DNA of 64,000 nt, from the NCBI GenBank assembly GCA_900466605.1, contig UBMU01000016.1:276760-340759 (forward strand). Reading direction: 5' to 3'. The translations under genes were made by a program, and so were the position numbers. The stretch is from Hyphomicrobiales bacterium (lineage in GTDB: Bacteria; Pseudomonadota; Alphaproteobacteria; Rhizobiales; Rhizobiaceae). The notes under the pieces were generated by a model, which made no database searches, was not told where the DNA came from, and was given only the letters and a program-made list of their open reading frames with translations. Positions 10,039 through 19,184 of the stretch are shown here, one piece after another. Position 1 is the first letter of the stretch. Each line of letters begins with the position of its first letter.

Positions 10039-12634
10039 AGCTATCGAGCGTCTCCTTGACGACGACGGCAAGCTGCTTCAGCGAGAAGGGCTTCGGCAGA
10101 AATCCGAACTTGGATTCGGGCGGCAGGTTGCGCGCGAATGCATCTTCGGCATAGCCAGAAACGAAGATGAACTTCAGGTCTGGATAGTTCTTGCGCAGTT
10201 CGCGCAGCAGCGATGGACCATCCATCTCCGGCATGACAACATCCGAGACCACGATATCGACCTTGCCTTCGAGCTCGTCCATGATATCGAGCGCCTCGAC
10301 GCCAGACCCGGCCTCGTAAACGGTATAGCCGCGGGTCTCCAGCATACGCTTGCCGCCGCGGCGCACGGCTTCCTCATCTTCTACCAGCAGGATGACCGCC
10401 GATCCCGTCAGATCTTCGGGTTGTTCCACGGATGCCGGCGCCTGTTCGGCGGGCGCCGTGGTAGGCGTAACGGCATCAGCCTCCGCGGCAACGGCTGGTT
10501 CGACAATGTGGCGAGGCAGGAAGACGCGGAAAGTCGTCCCCTTGCCGACTTCCGACTCCGGCTGGATGTAGCCGCCCGACTGCTTGACGATGCCGTAGAC
10601 CATCGCGAGACCAAGGCCTGTTCCTTTACCCACCTCCTTCGTCGTGAAGAAAGGTTCGAAGATCTTGTCCATGATCTCGGGTGCAATGCCGGTCCCGTTG
10701 TCCGAGACCTCGATGAGAACCATGTCTTCGTGCGGCATGTAGGAATAATTGAACGCTGCCACTTCTTCTGCTGTCGCGTTCTTCGTCCGAAGCGTCAGCT
10801 TGCCGCCTTGCGGCATGGCATCGCGCGCGTTGACGCAGAGGTTAATCAGCACCTGCTCGAACTGCGACAGGTCGGTCTTCACGGGCCAGAGATCGCGGCC
10901 ATATTCGACATCAAGCTTTACGTTCGTGCCGGACAACAGGCGATCGACCAGCATCCTGAGGTCGCCGACCACATCCGTCAGATTGAGCACCGTCGGCCGC
11001 ATCGTCTGCTTGCGAGAGAATGCCAGCAGTTGCCGGACGAGCACGGCCGCACGATTAGCATTGCGCTTGATTTCCATCAGGTCGGCAAAACCAGGGTCGG
11101 CCGGGCGGGCCTGCAACAACAGATGATCGGAGGACAGCAGAATGGCCGTCAGAACGTTGTTGAAGTCGTGTGCAATACCGCCGGCCAGCGTACCGACTGC
11201 GTTCATCTTTTGCGTCTGCGCCATCTGCGCTTCGAGCGCCTTCTGCTCCGTCACCTCGACGGCGTAGACGATCGCTGCCTCTTCGGGTGCCTCGTCGCTT
11301 TGGTCGATCACCGCATTGACGTAGAAGCGGAAGTGTCGGGCTTCATCTGTTGGCGGGCGGGAGTCGATCGGAGGGATGTCACCCTGACGGTCCTTCGCCG
11401 CATCAAGTGCCTGCTGCAGCTTCGACTTGTCACTGTCCTGAACAATGACTTCAAGCAAAGCGCCGTTTTCCACGTCATTCCGCGAAACTATTCCGGAAAA
11501 CAGCTTCAGGAACGGTGCGTTGGTGCGCAGGATGCGGCCTTCGCCGTCAACCGAGGCAATCGCCATCGGTGTGTTGTTGAAGAAGCGCGTGAACCGCATT
11601 GCGGCCGCCGACGCGGACTGATCGCTCTCACTGTTCTTCTGCCGCGTGAGTACGATCGACCGGCTTTCTCCCGGCGCACCGTCCCGCATCGACGTCACGC
11701 TGTGGACGATCTGTGCAGGCAGGCTCTGGCCGTTCATCTTTTTCAGGTCGAGATCGAGCGTCACGGTTTTTTTCAGACCTGGGTCAGCCTGCACCGACTG
11801 AATGAGCGCTAGTCCCTCGCCCGCAACGAAATCACCGATCGTCACCGAACCGGGCACGAATTTGGTGAGATCGATGCCGAGCCATTCGGCCAGCGTTGCA
11901 TTGAGATAGAAAATCTCGCCTTTGCGCCCAGCCGAAAAGAACCCGGCTGGCGCGTGATCGAGATAATCGATCGCATTTTGCAGTTCCTTGAAAAAACGCT
12001 CTTGATCGTCACGCTCGGAGGTGATGTCGCTGATCTGCCAAATGTGGAGCGGCTTGCGTCCAATCTCCTCGCTGTGCAGCGTCCGCGCCTTCAGGCGGTA
12101 CCAATGTGCACCAGCGCCGCTCGTCGAGGGGCCAAGCGGTCTCAACAGGCGGAATTCCTCGCTGCCCTCCCGGCCCTCGCGCAGCCCGTTGGAGAGACGA
12201 TAGAGCGCCTCGTTCGACTCCCGATGCCGCGACAGCAGCGCCTCAAGGTTCTGAACCTCCGTCGACTTGCGGGCGCCGGTCAGCTCGCCATAGGCCGCAT
12301 TCGCATAAACGATGCGACCTTTGTCATCTGTAATGAGCGAACCATCGGGGTGGCTGTTCAGAAATGCCCGCGCCAAGCTGTCAGACTGGCGCTGCGGCAT
12401 GACTTCGATAAAGCCGATCACCGACGACACGAGAAAGAAGATACCGACCATGGCAAGCACGCCGAGGACGCCAAGCACCATCTCGTTGTCCAGAGAACGC
12501 TTGAAAACAACGAAGCCGGCGGCTGCGCCGATCAGCACAAGTGCAAGCAGAATGATCCGCAAAGCCGTGCCAGTGCGGCCCCCGCGGTCCAAGAGCGGTT
12601 CGCTATAATCGTCGGCCTGACGCGGTTTCGTCAT
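10037..12634 (-). CDS. cckA: Cell-cycle hybrid histidine kinase CckA
   Basis: Membrane hybrid kinase/phosphatase at the top of the CckA-ChpT-CtrA/CpdR phosphorelay controlling the alphaproteobacterial cell cycle. The 865 residues are ordered as: two membrane helices (about 25-44 and 52-78), three PAS-like regions (about 90-205, 215-330, 345-465), a HisKA domain with the phosphorylated histidine at H489 in GGIAHDFNN, a HATPase domain (VNARDAMPQGG, DNGTGI, GKGTGLGLAMVYGIV), and a C-terminal receiver with phosphoacceptor D798 and conserved K848. GAGGGA precedes the ATG. The SGYAEDAFARNLP segment in the receiver is characteristic of CckA. Confidence 0.96.
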   Translation of the reverse strand: MTKPRQADDYSEPLLDRGGRTGTALRIILLALVLIGAAAGFVVFKRSLDNEMVLGVLGVLAMVGIFFLVSSVIGFIEVMPQRQSDSLARAFLNSHPDGSLITDDKGRIVYANAAYGELTGARKSTEVQNLEALLSRHRESNEALYRLSNGLREGREGSEEFRLLRPLGPSTSGAGAHWYRLKARTLHSEEIGRKPLHIWQISDITSERDDQERFFKELQNAIDYLDHAPAGFFSAGRKGEIFYLNATLAEWLGIDLTKFVPGSVTIGDFVAGEGLALIQSVQADPGLKKTVTLDLDLKKMNGQSLPAQIVHSVTSMRDGAPGESRSIVLTRQKNSESDQSASAAAMRFTRFFNNTPMAIASVDGEGRILRTNAPFLKLFSGIVSRNDVENGALLEVIVQDSDKSKLQQALDAAKDRQGDIPPIDSRPPTDEARHFRFYVNAVIDQSDEAPEEAAIVYAVEVTEQKALEAQMAQTQKMNAVGTLAGGIAHDFNNVLTAILLSSDHLLLQARPADPGFADLMEIKRNANRAAVLVRQLLAFSRKQTMRPTVLNLTDVVGDLRMLVDRLLSGTNVKLDVEYGRDLWPVKTDLSQFEQVLINLCVNARDAMPQGGKLTLRTKNATAEEVAAFNYSYMPHEDMVLIEVSDNGTGIAPEIMDKIFEPFFTTKEVGKGTGLGLAMVYGIVKQSGGYIQPESEVGKGTTFRVFLPRHIVEPAVAAEADAVTPTTAPAEQAPASVEQPEDLTGSAVILLVEDEEAVRRGGKRMLETRGYTVYEAGSGVEALDIMDELEGKVDIVVSDVVMPEMDGPSLLRELRKNYPDLKFIFVSGYAEDAFARNLPPESKFGFLPKPFSLKQLAVVVKETLDS

Positions 12635-12920
12635 CTATTCCCTCGCATGGCCTGCCGGGCTTCACTCGTAACAGGGAGACAAAGCAGGAATCAGGCGTCT
12701 CTTCCTTCTTAGCAATTTGCAGTCTCCGCAAAAACACTGGTCTCTGTGAAGACTGATTGAATTCACAACGAAGAGCGCCAATTTCGCTATTAAAATGCGT
12801 TGTTAAGAACGCATGTTCGAATTCCACTTCGATTGGCATGACTGGACAAGGGCATCAGGACTTGTCTACGAAGTGGTAAAGTCGCCATGCGGTTTAAAAC
12901 CGCGAAGGGAGTAAGCCAAG

Positions 12921-13958
12921 ATGTTCGATGATCTCATGGGAGCCTATGGGAGCCGCTTTATTCTCGCTGCCGGCGGCGTCGGCATAGCTCTATTGCTGCT
13001 GATTGTCGTGCTCTGGTTTATGCGCAACCGCGCGCCCTCGCCCTTTGTGCGGGGTGGTCGCAACCGCCAACCCCGTCTGCAGGTCCTTGATGCAGCAGCT
13101 GTCGATGCCCGAAGGCGCCTCGTGCTCGTCCGTCGGGACGACGTCGAGCATCTGATCATGATTGGTGGACCGACCGATATCGTCATCGAGAGCAGAATTG
13201 GTGAGGCTGCCGACAAGACGGTATCAATCGAGGCCGCAGATCAGTCCGCTCCGGCTCCGGCGCCCGCCCCGGCTCTTGTGCCGCTTCCTGTCCCTGCCGC
13301 CGCGATACCACAACAACTCGAGATGATGCCCGAGGCGCCAGCACCTGTTCGCATCGCCCCTGCTGAACCCGAGAGCGCACCGCCGGTCCGCGGACACACC
13401 CTGGTTGACCCTCAGGTGTCGGAACGCGCTCCGGTCGAAGCACGGCCCGAGCCGGTTATCGTTGCTGCACCGCCCTCGCCTCCGCCTGTGATTGCTGAGC
13501 GTGAGCGTGCCCCGCGTACGGCGCCGTCGTTTGAACCGCGCCCGGAACCACGTCCGTCACCTGCCCCGATCGAGGCCTCGGTGGCCGCAGACATTCTCGA
13601 TTCCGCTCGCCAGCGTGTGCTGCCGCAGCAGCGCGTAGAGCCGCAAGTCACCCCGCCCTTCGTACGGAACACGCCGGGATCCGTGCAACCGGCATCGGGT
13701 TTCGTTGAAGTTGGCACGCTGGCGCCTGCGGTGCAGCCGAGCGACTTCCAGCGCATTCTCGAGGAGGAAATGACGAGTACGCTTGCGGCAGAGCGTATCG
13801 TGACGACACCACAGGCGCCCGCTGCAAGACCCACTCCAGTGCCCGGCAATCTGCCGCGCCGCGACCCTGATATGGCACCGCTCACCGGTGCGGATGCCGC
13901 TCTCCAAAACGAAGTTGCCCGTATTTTCGGTGAGATGAGTGTCAACCGCGACAAGTAG
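12921..13958 (+). CDS. FliO-like membrane protein with long Pro/Ala-rich tail
   Basis: A 345-residue protein with one N-terminal membrane helix (about residues 15-33). A basic linker and a compact domain (about 45-95) follow, reading LQVLDAAAVDARRRLVLVRRDDVEHLIMIGGPTDIVIES. This strand pattern is that of FliO/MopB, the small export-gate assembly protein of flagellar type III secretion. The remaining 250 residues are low-complexity Pro/Ala/Glu-rich sequence ending in a short helical DAALQNEVARIFGEM. No other flagellar gene is in the window, so a flagellar role is tentative. It is divergent from cckA and converges on dksA. AAGGGAG lies upstream. Confidence 0.65.
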   Translation: MFDDLMGAYGSRFILAAGGVGIALLLLIVVLWFMRNRAPSPFVRGGRNRQPRLQVLDAAAVDARRRLVLVRRDDVEHLIMIGGPTDIVIESRIGEAADKTVSIEAADQSAPAPAPAPALVPLPVPAAAIPQQLEMMPEAPAPVRIAPAEPESAPPVRGHTLVDPQVSERAPVEARPEPVIVAAPPSPPPVIAERERAPRTAPSFEPRPEPRPSPAPIEASVAADILDSARQRVLPQQRVEPQVTPPFVRNTPGSVQPASGFVEVGTLAPAVQPSDFQRILEEEMTSTLAAERIVTTPQAPAARPTPVPGNLPRRDPDMAPLTGADAALQNEVARIFGEMSVNRDK

Positions 13959-13980
13959 CAGACCGACCGACCAAAGCAAA

Positions 13981-14014
13981 AAAGGGCACTGCGTTTCCGC
14001 AGTGCCCTTTTTTC
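13981..14014. terminator. Bidirectional terminator between the FliO-like gene and dksA
   Basis: A perfect 13-bp stem (13981-13993 with 13998-14010) with a 4-nt loop is flanked by A-runs on one side and T-runs on the other, so it can serve both convergent genes. Confidence 0.9.
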
Positions 14015-14031
14015 TGTCGTTCTGTCGGGAC

Positions 14032-14451
14032 TTATTCGTCCCGGTAGACCTTTTCCCGGCGCTCGTGCCGCTCTTGGGCCTCGATGGAAAGTGTGGCGAT
14101 CGGTCGAGCGTCAAGCCGCTTGAGTCCGATTGGTTCGCCAGTCTCCTCGCAATAGCCGTAAGTGCCGTCTTCGATACGTTGCAGTGCTGCGTCGATCTTG
14201 GAAATCAGCTTTCTCTGGCGGTCGCGGGCACGCAGTTCGATAGCCCGGTCTGTTTCGGATGATGCCCTGTCGGCAAGATCCGGATGGTTTGCGCTTTCCT
14301 CGGCCAAGTGGTCGAGGGTTTCGCGCGCCTCTCTGAGAATGTCATTCCTCCAGGCGACCAGCTTGGCTCTAAAGTAAGCCCGCTGATTGCCGTTCATGAA
14401 CTCTTCCTCTTCCGAGGGTATGTAGTTGCTAAGATCGATCTTCTCACTCAA
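14032..14451 (-). CDS. dksA: DksA/TraR-family RNA polymerase-binding factor
   Basis: Binds the RNA polymerase secondary channel and, with ppGpp, tunes promoters in the stringent response. The 139 residues have the DksA order: N-terminal region, long coiled-coil hairpin (about 35-100) and C-terminal globular domain. The start is a TTG at 14451, with AGGAG 7 nt upstream; translation then begins SEKIDLSNY, as in rhizobial DksA. Only one cysteine is present (in YGYCEETGEP). The second pair is replaced in RPIATLSIEA, so the classical four-Cys zinc finger is absent. It converges on the FliO-like gene. Confidence 0.93.
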   Translation of the reverse strand: MSEKIDLSNYIPSEEEEFMNGNQRAYFRAKLVAWRNDILREARETLDHLAEESANHPDLADRASSETDRAIELRARDRQRKLISKIDAALQRIEDGTYGYCEETGEPIGLKRLDARPIATLSIEAQERHERREKVYRDE

Positions 14452-14723
14452 CGCGATTCTCCTGAAGAACATCTCATCTGGCGGGTGTATATCGCGAGCA
14501 CTGCGGTTGATTCAAGCCAAATACGCTAGGTAAACAGTTTTTTAAATCTGTCATATTTTTGAGCTAACAGACTATTTTCTCATCACTATTCCGCAGATCG
14601 CTTATTCCCGTCCTGGTAACCCTGGACTTTCCTACCCGTATTTCGCTGCAAGACATGCTGCTGTGGTTGACGCGCGTGCCGCTCAACCGCTACTGAAAAA
14701 GCTCCTTCGACGTGGATTTTCCT

Positions 14724-15221
14724 ATGGCTGCAATCACGCCTCCGCCTTCCCGGATTTATCTGCTACGGCACGCCGAAGCCACTTGGGCCGCCCCCGGGCA
14801 ACGTGATTTCGACCGCCCCCTGAGTGAAAAAGGCTATGCCGACGCCGAGATCGTCGCCGACAAGGCGGCCGACAAGGGATACAGGCCGGATCTGCTCCTC
14901 AGTTCAACAGCTGTGCGTTGCCGGGAGACGGCCGACGCCGTCCATCGGGCGATGGGCTCAACGCTAAACCTCCGATTCGTCGACGAGTTGTATAATGCTT
15001 CGCCGGACATCTACCTCGAGATCATCGACGCACAGGAAGCCCTCACCTCCGTCATGCTCGTGGGCCACAATCCTACAATGGAACAGACGCTGGAAGCCTT
15101 GATCGGTCACGAGACTCTCAGCCAAGCACTCCCGACAGGCTTTCCGACGGCTGGACTTGCGGTACTGGACTATGACAGCAGGTTGACAGGCTGGCGCCTC
15201 GTTGATTTCTTGATCGACTAA
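14724..15221 (+). CDS. SixA-like histidine phosphatase
   Basis: Histidine phosphatase superfamily protein of 165 residues. The RHG-type motif LLRHAEATWAAPG contains the nucleophilic histidine near residue 15. The conserved second arginine region is LLSSTAVRCRETADAV, and the later histidine is in MLVGHNPTMEQTLEAL. These match SixA, which dephosphorylates His residues of Hpt domains. The ATG at 14724 is chosen; a GTG at 14712 is possible. With an Hpt protein and CckA nearby a phosphorelay role is attractive, but the sequence does not prove it. Confidence 0.82.
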   Translation: MAAITPPPSRIYLLRHAEATWAAPGQRDFDRPLSEKGYADAEIVADKAADKGYRPDLLLSSTAVRCRETADAVHRAMGSTLNLRFVDELYNASPDIYLEIIDAQEALTSVMLVGHNPTMEQTLEALIGHETLSQALPTGFPTAGLAVLDYDSRLTGWRLVDFLID

Positions 15222-15299
15222 GGTCTTTTCGCGGAACGTCTTTTCGCATCGGCCTGCCGTTCCTATATGGCTTGTCACGATTAGAACCGGAATTCCGCC

Positions 15300-16775
15300 T
15301 TGCCACCCAGCCTGACCTCGCTCTCCGATGACGCGCGCATCGCACTGGACAATTTCGCGGACAGGGCATCGGGCCTGATCAATCCCACCGTGCGCCTTGG
15401 CGTCACCGGTCTCTCGCGTTCCGGCAAGACGGTCTTCATCTCATCCCTGGTTCATAATCTGCTGCACGGCGGCCGCCTGCCGCTGTTCGAGCCAGTGCAA
15501 TCCGGTCGCGTCTCCGCGGTACGGCTTGAGCAGCAGCCAGATGATGCGGTGCCGCGCTTCCAATACGAGGATCATATACGCTCGCTGGTGAAGGATCGCG
15601 TCTGGCCCGATTCTACGCGGGCAATCTCCGAATTGCGGATCACCCTCGAGTATCAAAGCGCAAGCGGCTGGAATCGACTGTTCTCGCCCGGCCGGCTGTC
15701 GATCGATATCGTCGACTATCCCGGCGAATGGCTTCTGGACCTGCCGCTGCTTGGAAAGGATTATCGGACCTTCTGCGAGGAGACGGTTGCCTTGGCTGCA
15801 ACTGGCATTCGCGCAGAACTCGCGGACGATTGGCTAACGCTAATCCGCGCCACCGACGTTAATGCGCCAGCAGACGAAATGCGCGCCCGCGACCTCGCCA
15901 CTGTTTTTGCCGACTATCTCAAAGCCTGCAAAGCCGACGAACGCTCGCTTTCTACGCTCCCTCCCGGCCGGTTCCTGTTGCCTGGCGATCTCGATGGCTC
16001 TCCGGCCCTTACCTTTGCTCCACTCGCGCTGCCGCCCGAAGGCAAAGCGCCGAAGGGATCGCTGTGGGCGATGATGGAACGACGCTACGAGGCCTACAAA
16101 TCGGTAGTCGTGAAGCCCTTCTTTCGCGAGCATTTCGCCCGCCTCGACAGGCAGATCGTGCTCGTCGACGCGTTGCAAGCTATCAACCGTGGCCCCGAGG
16201 CCGTACAAGACCTTGAACGCGCCCTCACGGACGTTCTGGCTTGCTTCCGCCCAGGTACGAACTCGTGGCTGTCATCGTTGCTTGGTCGTCGTATCGATCG
16301 TGTGCTTGTCGCGGCAACGAAGGCCGATCACCTTCACCACGAGAGCCATGACCGGCTCGATGCCCTTACCCGCCGCCTGGTCGACCGTGCCGTGCATCGC
16401 ATTGGCATGGCCGGTGCCGGTATAGACGTCATGGCGCTTGCCTCAGTCCGCGCGACGCGCGAAGCGACCGTAAAGCGCGACGGTCATGACCTACCGGTTA
16501 TCGTCGGAACCCCGATGGAGGGCGAAACCATCAGCGGAGAACGCTTTGACGGTCACAAAAAGACGGCGATATTTCCCGGTGATCTGCCGCTCGATCCGGA
16601 GAGCCTGTTCGAGCGCATTGAATCGGGAGACCGCGACGTTTCGCTTCCCGACGTCAGTGTCGTGCGATTCCGTCCGCCACACCTTGAAGAGACAGGCGCA
16701 GGCATAAAGCTTTCGGTCCCGCACATTCGCCTCGACCGTGCCATGCAATTTCTGTTCGGAGATCGCCTCGCATGA
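15300..16775 (+). CDS. ycjX: YcjX-family P-loop ATPase/GTPase
   Basis: A 491-residue protein of the DUF463/YcjX family, stress-associated P-loop proteins of uncertain function. The Walker A motif is LGVTGLSRSGKTVFISS at about residues 28-44. The conserved WNRLFSPGRLSIDIVDYPGEWLLDLPLL block includes the Walker B-like DYPGEW. RVLVAATKADHLHHE resembles the base-recognition motif of GTPases. Translation probably starts at a TTG (15300), as there is no in-frame ATG close to the conserved N-terminus. The stop overlaps the next start (ATGA), implying translational coupling. Confidence 0.9.
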   Translation: MPPSLTSLSDDARIALDNFADRASGLINPTVRLGVTGLSRSGKTVFISSLVHNLLHGGRLPLFEPVQSGRVSAVRLEQQPDDAVPRFQYEDHIRSLVKDRVWPDSTRAISELRITLEYQSASGWNRLFSPGRLSIDIVDYPGEWLLDLPLLGKDYRTFCEETVALAATGIRAELADDWLTLIRATDVNAPADEMRARDLATVFADYLKACKADERSLSTLPPGRFLLPGDLDGSPALTFAPLALPPEGKAPKGSLWAMMERRYEAYKSVVVKPFFREHFARLDRQIVLVDALQAINRGPEAVQDLERALTDVLACFRPGTNSWLSSLLGRRIDRVLVAATKADHLHHESHDRLDALTRRLVDRAVHRIGMAGAGIDVMALASVRATREATVKRDGHDLPVIVGTPMEGETISGERFDGHKKTAIFPGDLPLDPESLFERIESGDRDVSLPDVSVVRFRPPHLEETGAGIKLSVPHIRLDRAMQFLFGDRLA

Positions 16776-17851
16776 TCAAGCCACCATCCGAACACCCTGC
16801 ACACCGGACGCCGGCAGCGTTTTCCTATGAGGACGACATCCCGAGCAGGCCGGCGGTCGAAACAAAATACAGCCAGCGAAAGCCTGGTAGCTTCACGGAA
16901 GAGATAGTGTTGACCGCCGACGAGGACGATCCATTTCTCAACCCCGAGAAGGATATCCCTCCAATTCCGGTCGCGATCCCGCGCAGGCGCAGCACCTCGT
17001 TTGCCAAAATCGCGGCCGCCGCATTCAGCATCCTCTTTTCGCTTGCCTTCGGCCTTTGGACCGACAGCCTCATCCGCAATCTCTTTAGCCGCGCAGATTG
17101 GCTAGGCTACGCGGCGCTTGCTGCACTCGCGATCGGCGTTCTGGCGGTGATCGCCATTGTTGTCCGTGAAACAGCCGGAATGATGCGGCTGACGGCTGTG
17201 CAGGCGATCAAGGCGGAAGCCGAGGCGGCCCTGATGGAGACGAAGCCGGCGAAGGCGCGCACATTGGTCAAACGCCTGGAAACATTGCTCTCCAATAAGC
17301 CCGAGACGGCCAAAGGCCGAGCCACGCTGAAGGCGGCAGAAGGCGATATCATCGACGCGCCGCATCTTATCGCCCTCGCGGAGCGTGAGCTTCTGGCACC
17401 ACTCGACCGGCAAGCGCGGGCTCTGATCGTCAATGCGTCGAAACGGGTCTCCATCGTCACGGCCGTCAGCCCGCGCGCGATAGTCGACCTCCTATACGTG
17501 CTCTACGAAGCCGCCCGGCTCGTCCGGGCCATGGCGGAACTCTACGGCGGCCGCCCAGGTACGCTCGGCATGCTCAGGCTCATGCGAGACGTTCTGGCGC
17601 ATCTTGCCGTTACCGGCTCAATCGCCGTCGGCGACAGCCTTGTGCAACAGGTGCTTGGTCACGGCCTGGCATCGAAGCTGTCCGCACGCCTCGGCGAAGG
17701 CGTCATCAACGGCCTGATGACAGCCCGCATCGGAATCGCGGCCATGGATCTATGCCGTCCCCTTTCTTTCCATGCCCTGAAGCGCCCGGGAATCGGCGAC
17801 TTCATTGGTGACCTCACGCCGTCCATGACATCGCGTGACAAGAATTCCTGA
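16772..17851 (+). CDS. ycjF: YcjF-family (TIGR01620/DUF697) membrane protein
   Basis: A 359-residue inner-membrane protein. The first 70 residues are hydrophilic and Pro-rich. Two membrane helices follow (about 76-95 and 106-130). After a helical region (ALMETKPAKARTLVKRLETLL), the C-terminal half contains hydrophobic segments typical of DUF697 (LARLVRAMAELYGGRPG, GDSLVQQVLGHGLASKLSARLGEGVINGLMTARIG). It overlaps ycjX by 4 bp, and the pair is conserved in many proteobacteria. Molecular function is not established. Confidence 0.9.
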   Translation: MIKPPSEHPAHRTPAAFSYEDDIPSRPAVETKYSQRKPGSFTEEIVLTADEDDPFLNPEKDIPPIPVAIPRRRSTSFAKIAAAAFSILFSLAFGLWTDSLIRNLFSRADWLGYAALAALAIGVLAVIAIVVRETAGMMRLTAVQAIKAEAEAALMETKPAKARTLVKRLETLLSNKPETAKGRATLKAAEGDIIDAPHLIALAERELLAPLDRQARALIVNASKRVSIVTAVSPRAIVDLLYVLYEAARLVRAMAELYGGRPGTLGMLRLMRDVLAHLAVTGSIAVGDSLVQQVLGHGLASKLSARLGEGVINGLMTARIGIAAMDLCRPLSFHALKRPGIGDFIGDLTPSMTSRDKNS

Positions 17852-18003
17852 GAATTTGAAGGTTTTGTCGCGCTTGGCACACATCAAGCGGGGCCTGGAA
17901 ATACCTATTATGAATTCAAAGCCCTAGCTGCCAGATGGCACCCTCCGTTCGCGGCGGACAGTACTGCTGCCCGACGCTTTTCGGCCCCAGAAGAAACCAA
18001 GCG

Positions 18004-18011
18004 TTAACCAT
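18004..18011 (+). promoter_or_regulatory. TTAACCAT element, possible CtrA half-type site
   Basis: TTAACCAT is the truncated CtrA motif described for rhizobia. It lies 53 bp upstream of the exported-protein start, just before a TTGACA at 18025-18030. Seen as sequence; regulation is inferred. Confidence 0.3.
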
Positions 18012-18063
18012 TATTCGGCAAAACTTGACATCAGTTAAGCGATAGTGTCGCTAGGGAAAATCC

Positions 18064-18615
18064 ATGTATTCGCGCAAGTTTCTTCTTCTTTTCGGGCTAG
18101 CGGCGGTGGCATTGTCACCGGTCGTCGACATGGCTCCATCAGCGACAGCGGCGACCCGTGACAAAGCCTTCTTCGACTCGGTCGCCGGCAGCTGGCGAGG
18201 CCCCGGCGAGATCGTCGCCGGCAAGTACAAAGGCACGAAATTCACCTGCAACCTGGTAGGCGAACCGGTAAGCGCTGGCGGAACGGGTATCAAGCTCGAC
18301 GGTAGCTGCAGGGTCGGCGTCTTCAAGCAGCCGATGACTGCGCTCATCACCCAGTCGGGCAACTCCTACAAGGGCAAGTTCCTTGATGGTGCCGATGGCA
18401 AGGGGCTCGACGTCGTATCCGGTGCCGTCACGCAGGATACTGTTGTCGTCGGTCTCAATCGCTCCAAACTCAACGGTGCCATGATCGCTCGCGTTCGTGA
18501 CGACAAGACCATGAACATTACGGTTTCTGTCAAGGTCGAAAGCCAGATGATCCCTGTCATCGGCCTGACGCTGACGCGCCAAGTGGACGAAATCACCGTC
18601 GGCTCCGTCGAGTAG
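18064..18615 (+). CDS. Conserved exported protein of unknown function
   Basis: A 183-residue protein with an N-terminal signal peptide (about 1-29: MYSRKFLLLFGLAAVALSP, then Ala-rich cleavage near TATAA). The mature part alternates short polar and hydrophobic strands (AGSWRGPGEIVAGKYKGTKF, CNLVGEP, SCRVGVFKQ, VVVGLNRSKLNGAMIARVRD), suggesting a beta-barrel or lipocalin-like fold. It has two cysteines. No enzyme motif is visible. It stands alone and converges on folK with a shared terminator. A TTAACCAT element lies upstream. Function unknown. Confidence 0.75.
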   Translation: MYSRKFLLLFGLAAVALSPVVDMAPSATAATRDKAFFDSVAGSWRGPGEIVAGKYKGTKFTCNLVGEPVSAGGTGIKLDGSCRVGVFKQPMTALITQSGNSYKGKFLDGADGKGLDVVSGAVTQDTVVVGLNRSKLNGAMIARVRDDKTMNITVSVKVESQMIPVIGLTLTRQVDEITVGSVE

Positions 18616-18636
18616 TTCCAGCAGAAATCTTTTCAG

Positions 18637-18660
18637 AGCGGCGGATTTTCCGCCGCTTTT
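18637..18660. terminator. Terminator between the exported-protein gene and folK
   Basis: A 9-bp stem, AGCGGCGGA (18637-18645) with TCCGCCGCT (18649-18657), is followed by TTT on the plus strand. It lies between convergent genes. Confidence 0.8.
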
Positions 18661-18665
18661 CTGCT

Positions 18666-19184
18666 TCAGGCCGTATGCCACCAGGTCCTGCTGTGATCGG
18701 CGATTTCGATCCCTTGCACATCAGCCTCGGCGAGCCATTCGCGAACAGTTGTTCCATCGACGAGCAGATCCGGAGCAAAGTCGGCAAGCGGCATCAGCAC
18801 GAAGCCCCGATCCGTCATGCGCGGGTGCGGAAGCTCGAGCCTCGGCGCCGATTGAACCACGTCGGCATAGGTCAGGACATCGATATCGAGCGTCCGTGGC
18901 CCCCACCGCTCAATACGCTCTCGTTTCATCCCCCGTTCGATATCGAGGCAGACGTCAAGAAGCGCCTCGGGACCAAGCGTTGTTTCGACTTCAGCGCAAG
19001 CGTTGAAGAAATAGGACTGGTCGGTCTTTCCCCAGGGAGGCGTACGATAGAGGCGCGATACGGTTACCACCCGACAATCGGCGCGCTGGTCAAGCGCTCT
19101 GAGAGCGACAGCCATCGCATGCACAGGCTCGCCCAGATTGCCGCCAAGGCCAAGCGTTGCGGTCTTGAAAATGGTATCAGGCAA
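18666..19184 (-). CDS. folK: 2-amino-4-hydroxy-6-hydroxymethyldihydropteridine pyrophosphokinase
   Basis: Transfers pyrophosphate from ATP to 6-hydroxymethyl-7,8-dihydropterin in folate synthesis. The 172 residues fit HPPK. Motifs include LGLGGNLGEPVHAM at the N-terminus, SRLYRTPPWGKTDQSYFFNACAEVET, and the signature RWGPRTLDIDVLTY with metal-binding Asp residues, then LPHPRMTDRGFVLMPL. It is last in folP-folB-folK; its start overlaps the folB end by 8 bp. Confidence 0.96.
   Translation of the reverse strand: MPDTIFKTATLGLGGNLGEPVHAMAVALRALDQRADCRVVTVSRLYRTPPWGKTDQSYFFNACAEVETTLGPEALLDVCLDIERGMKRERIERWGPRTLDIDVLTYADVVQSAPRLELPHPRMTDRGFVLMPLADFAPDLLVDGTTVREWLAEADVQGIEIADHSRTWWHTA

Noticed and set aside
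10421..11812. A 463-codon plus-strand open frame opposite cckA
   Set aside because: Antisense shadow of a certain gene; composition rich in Arg/His with no domain.
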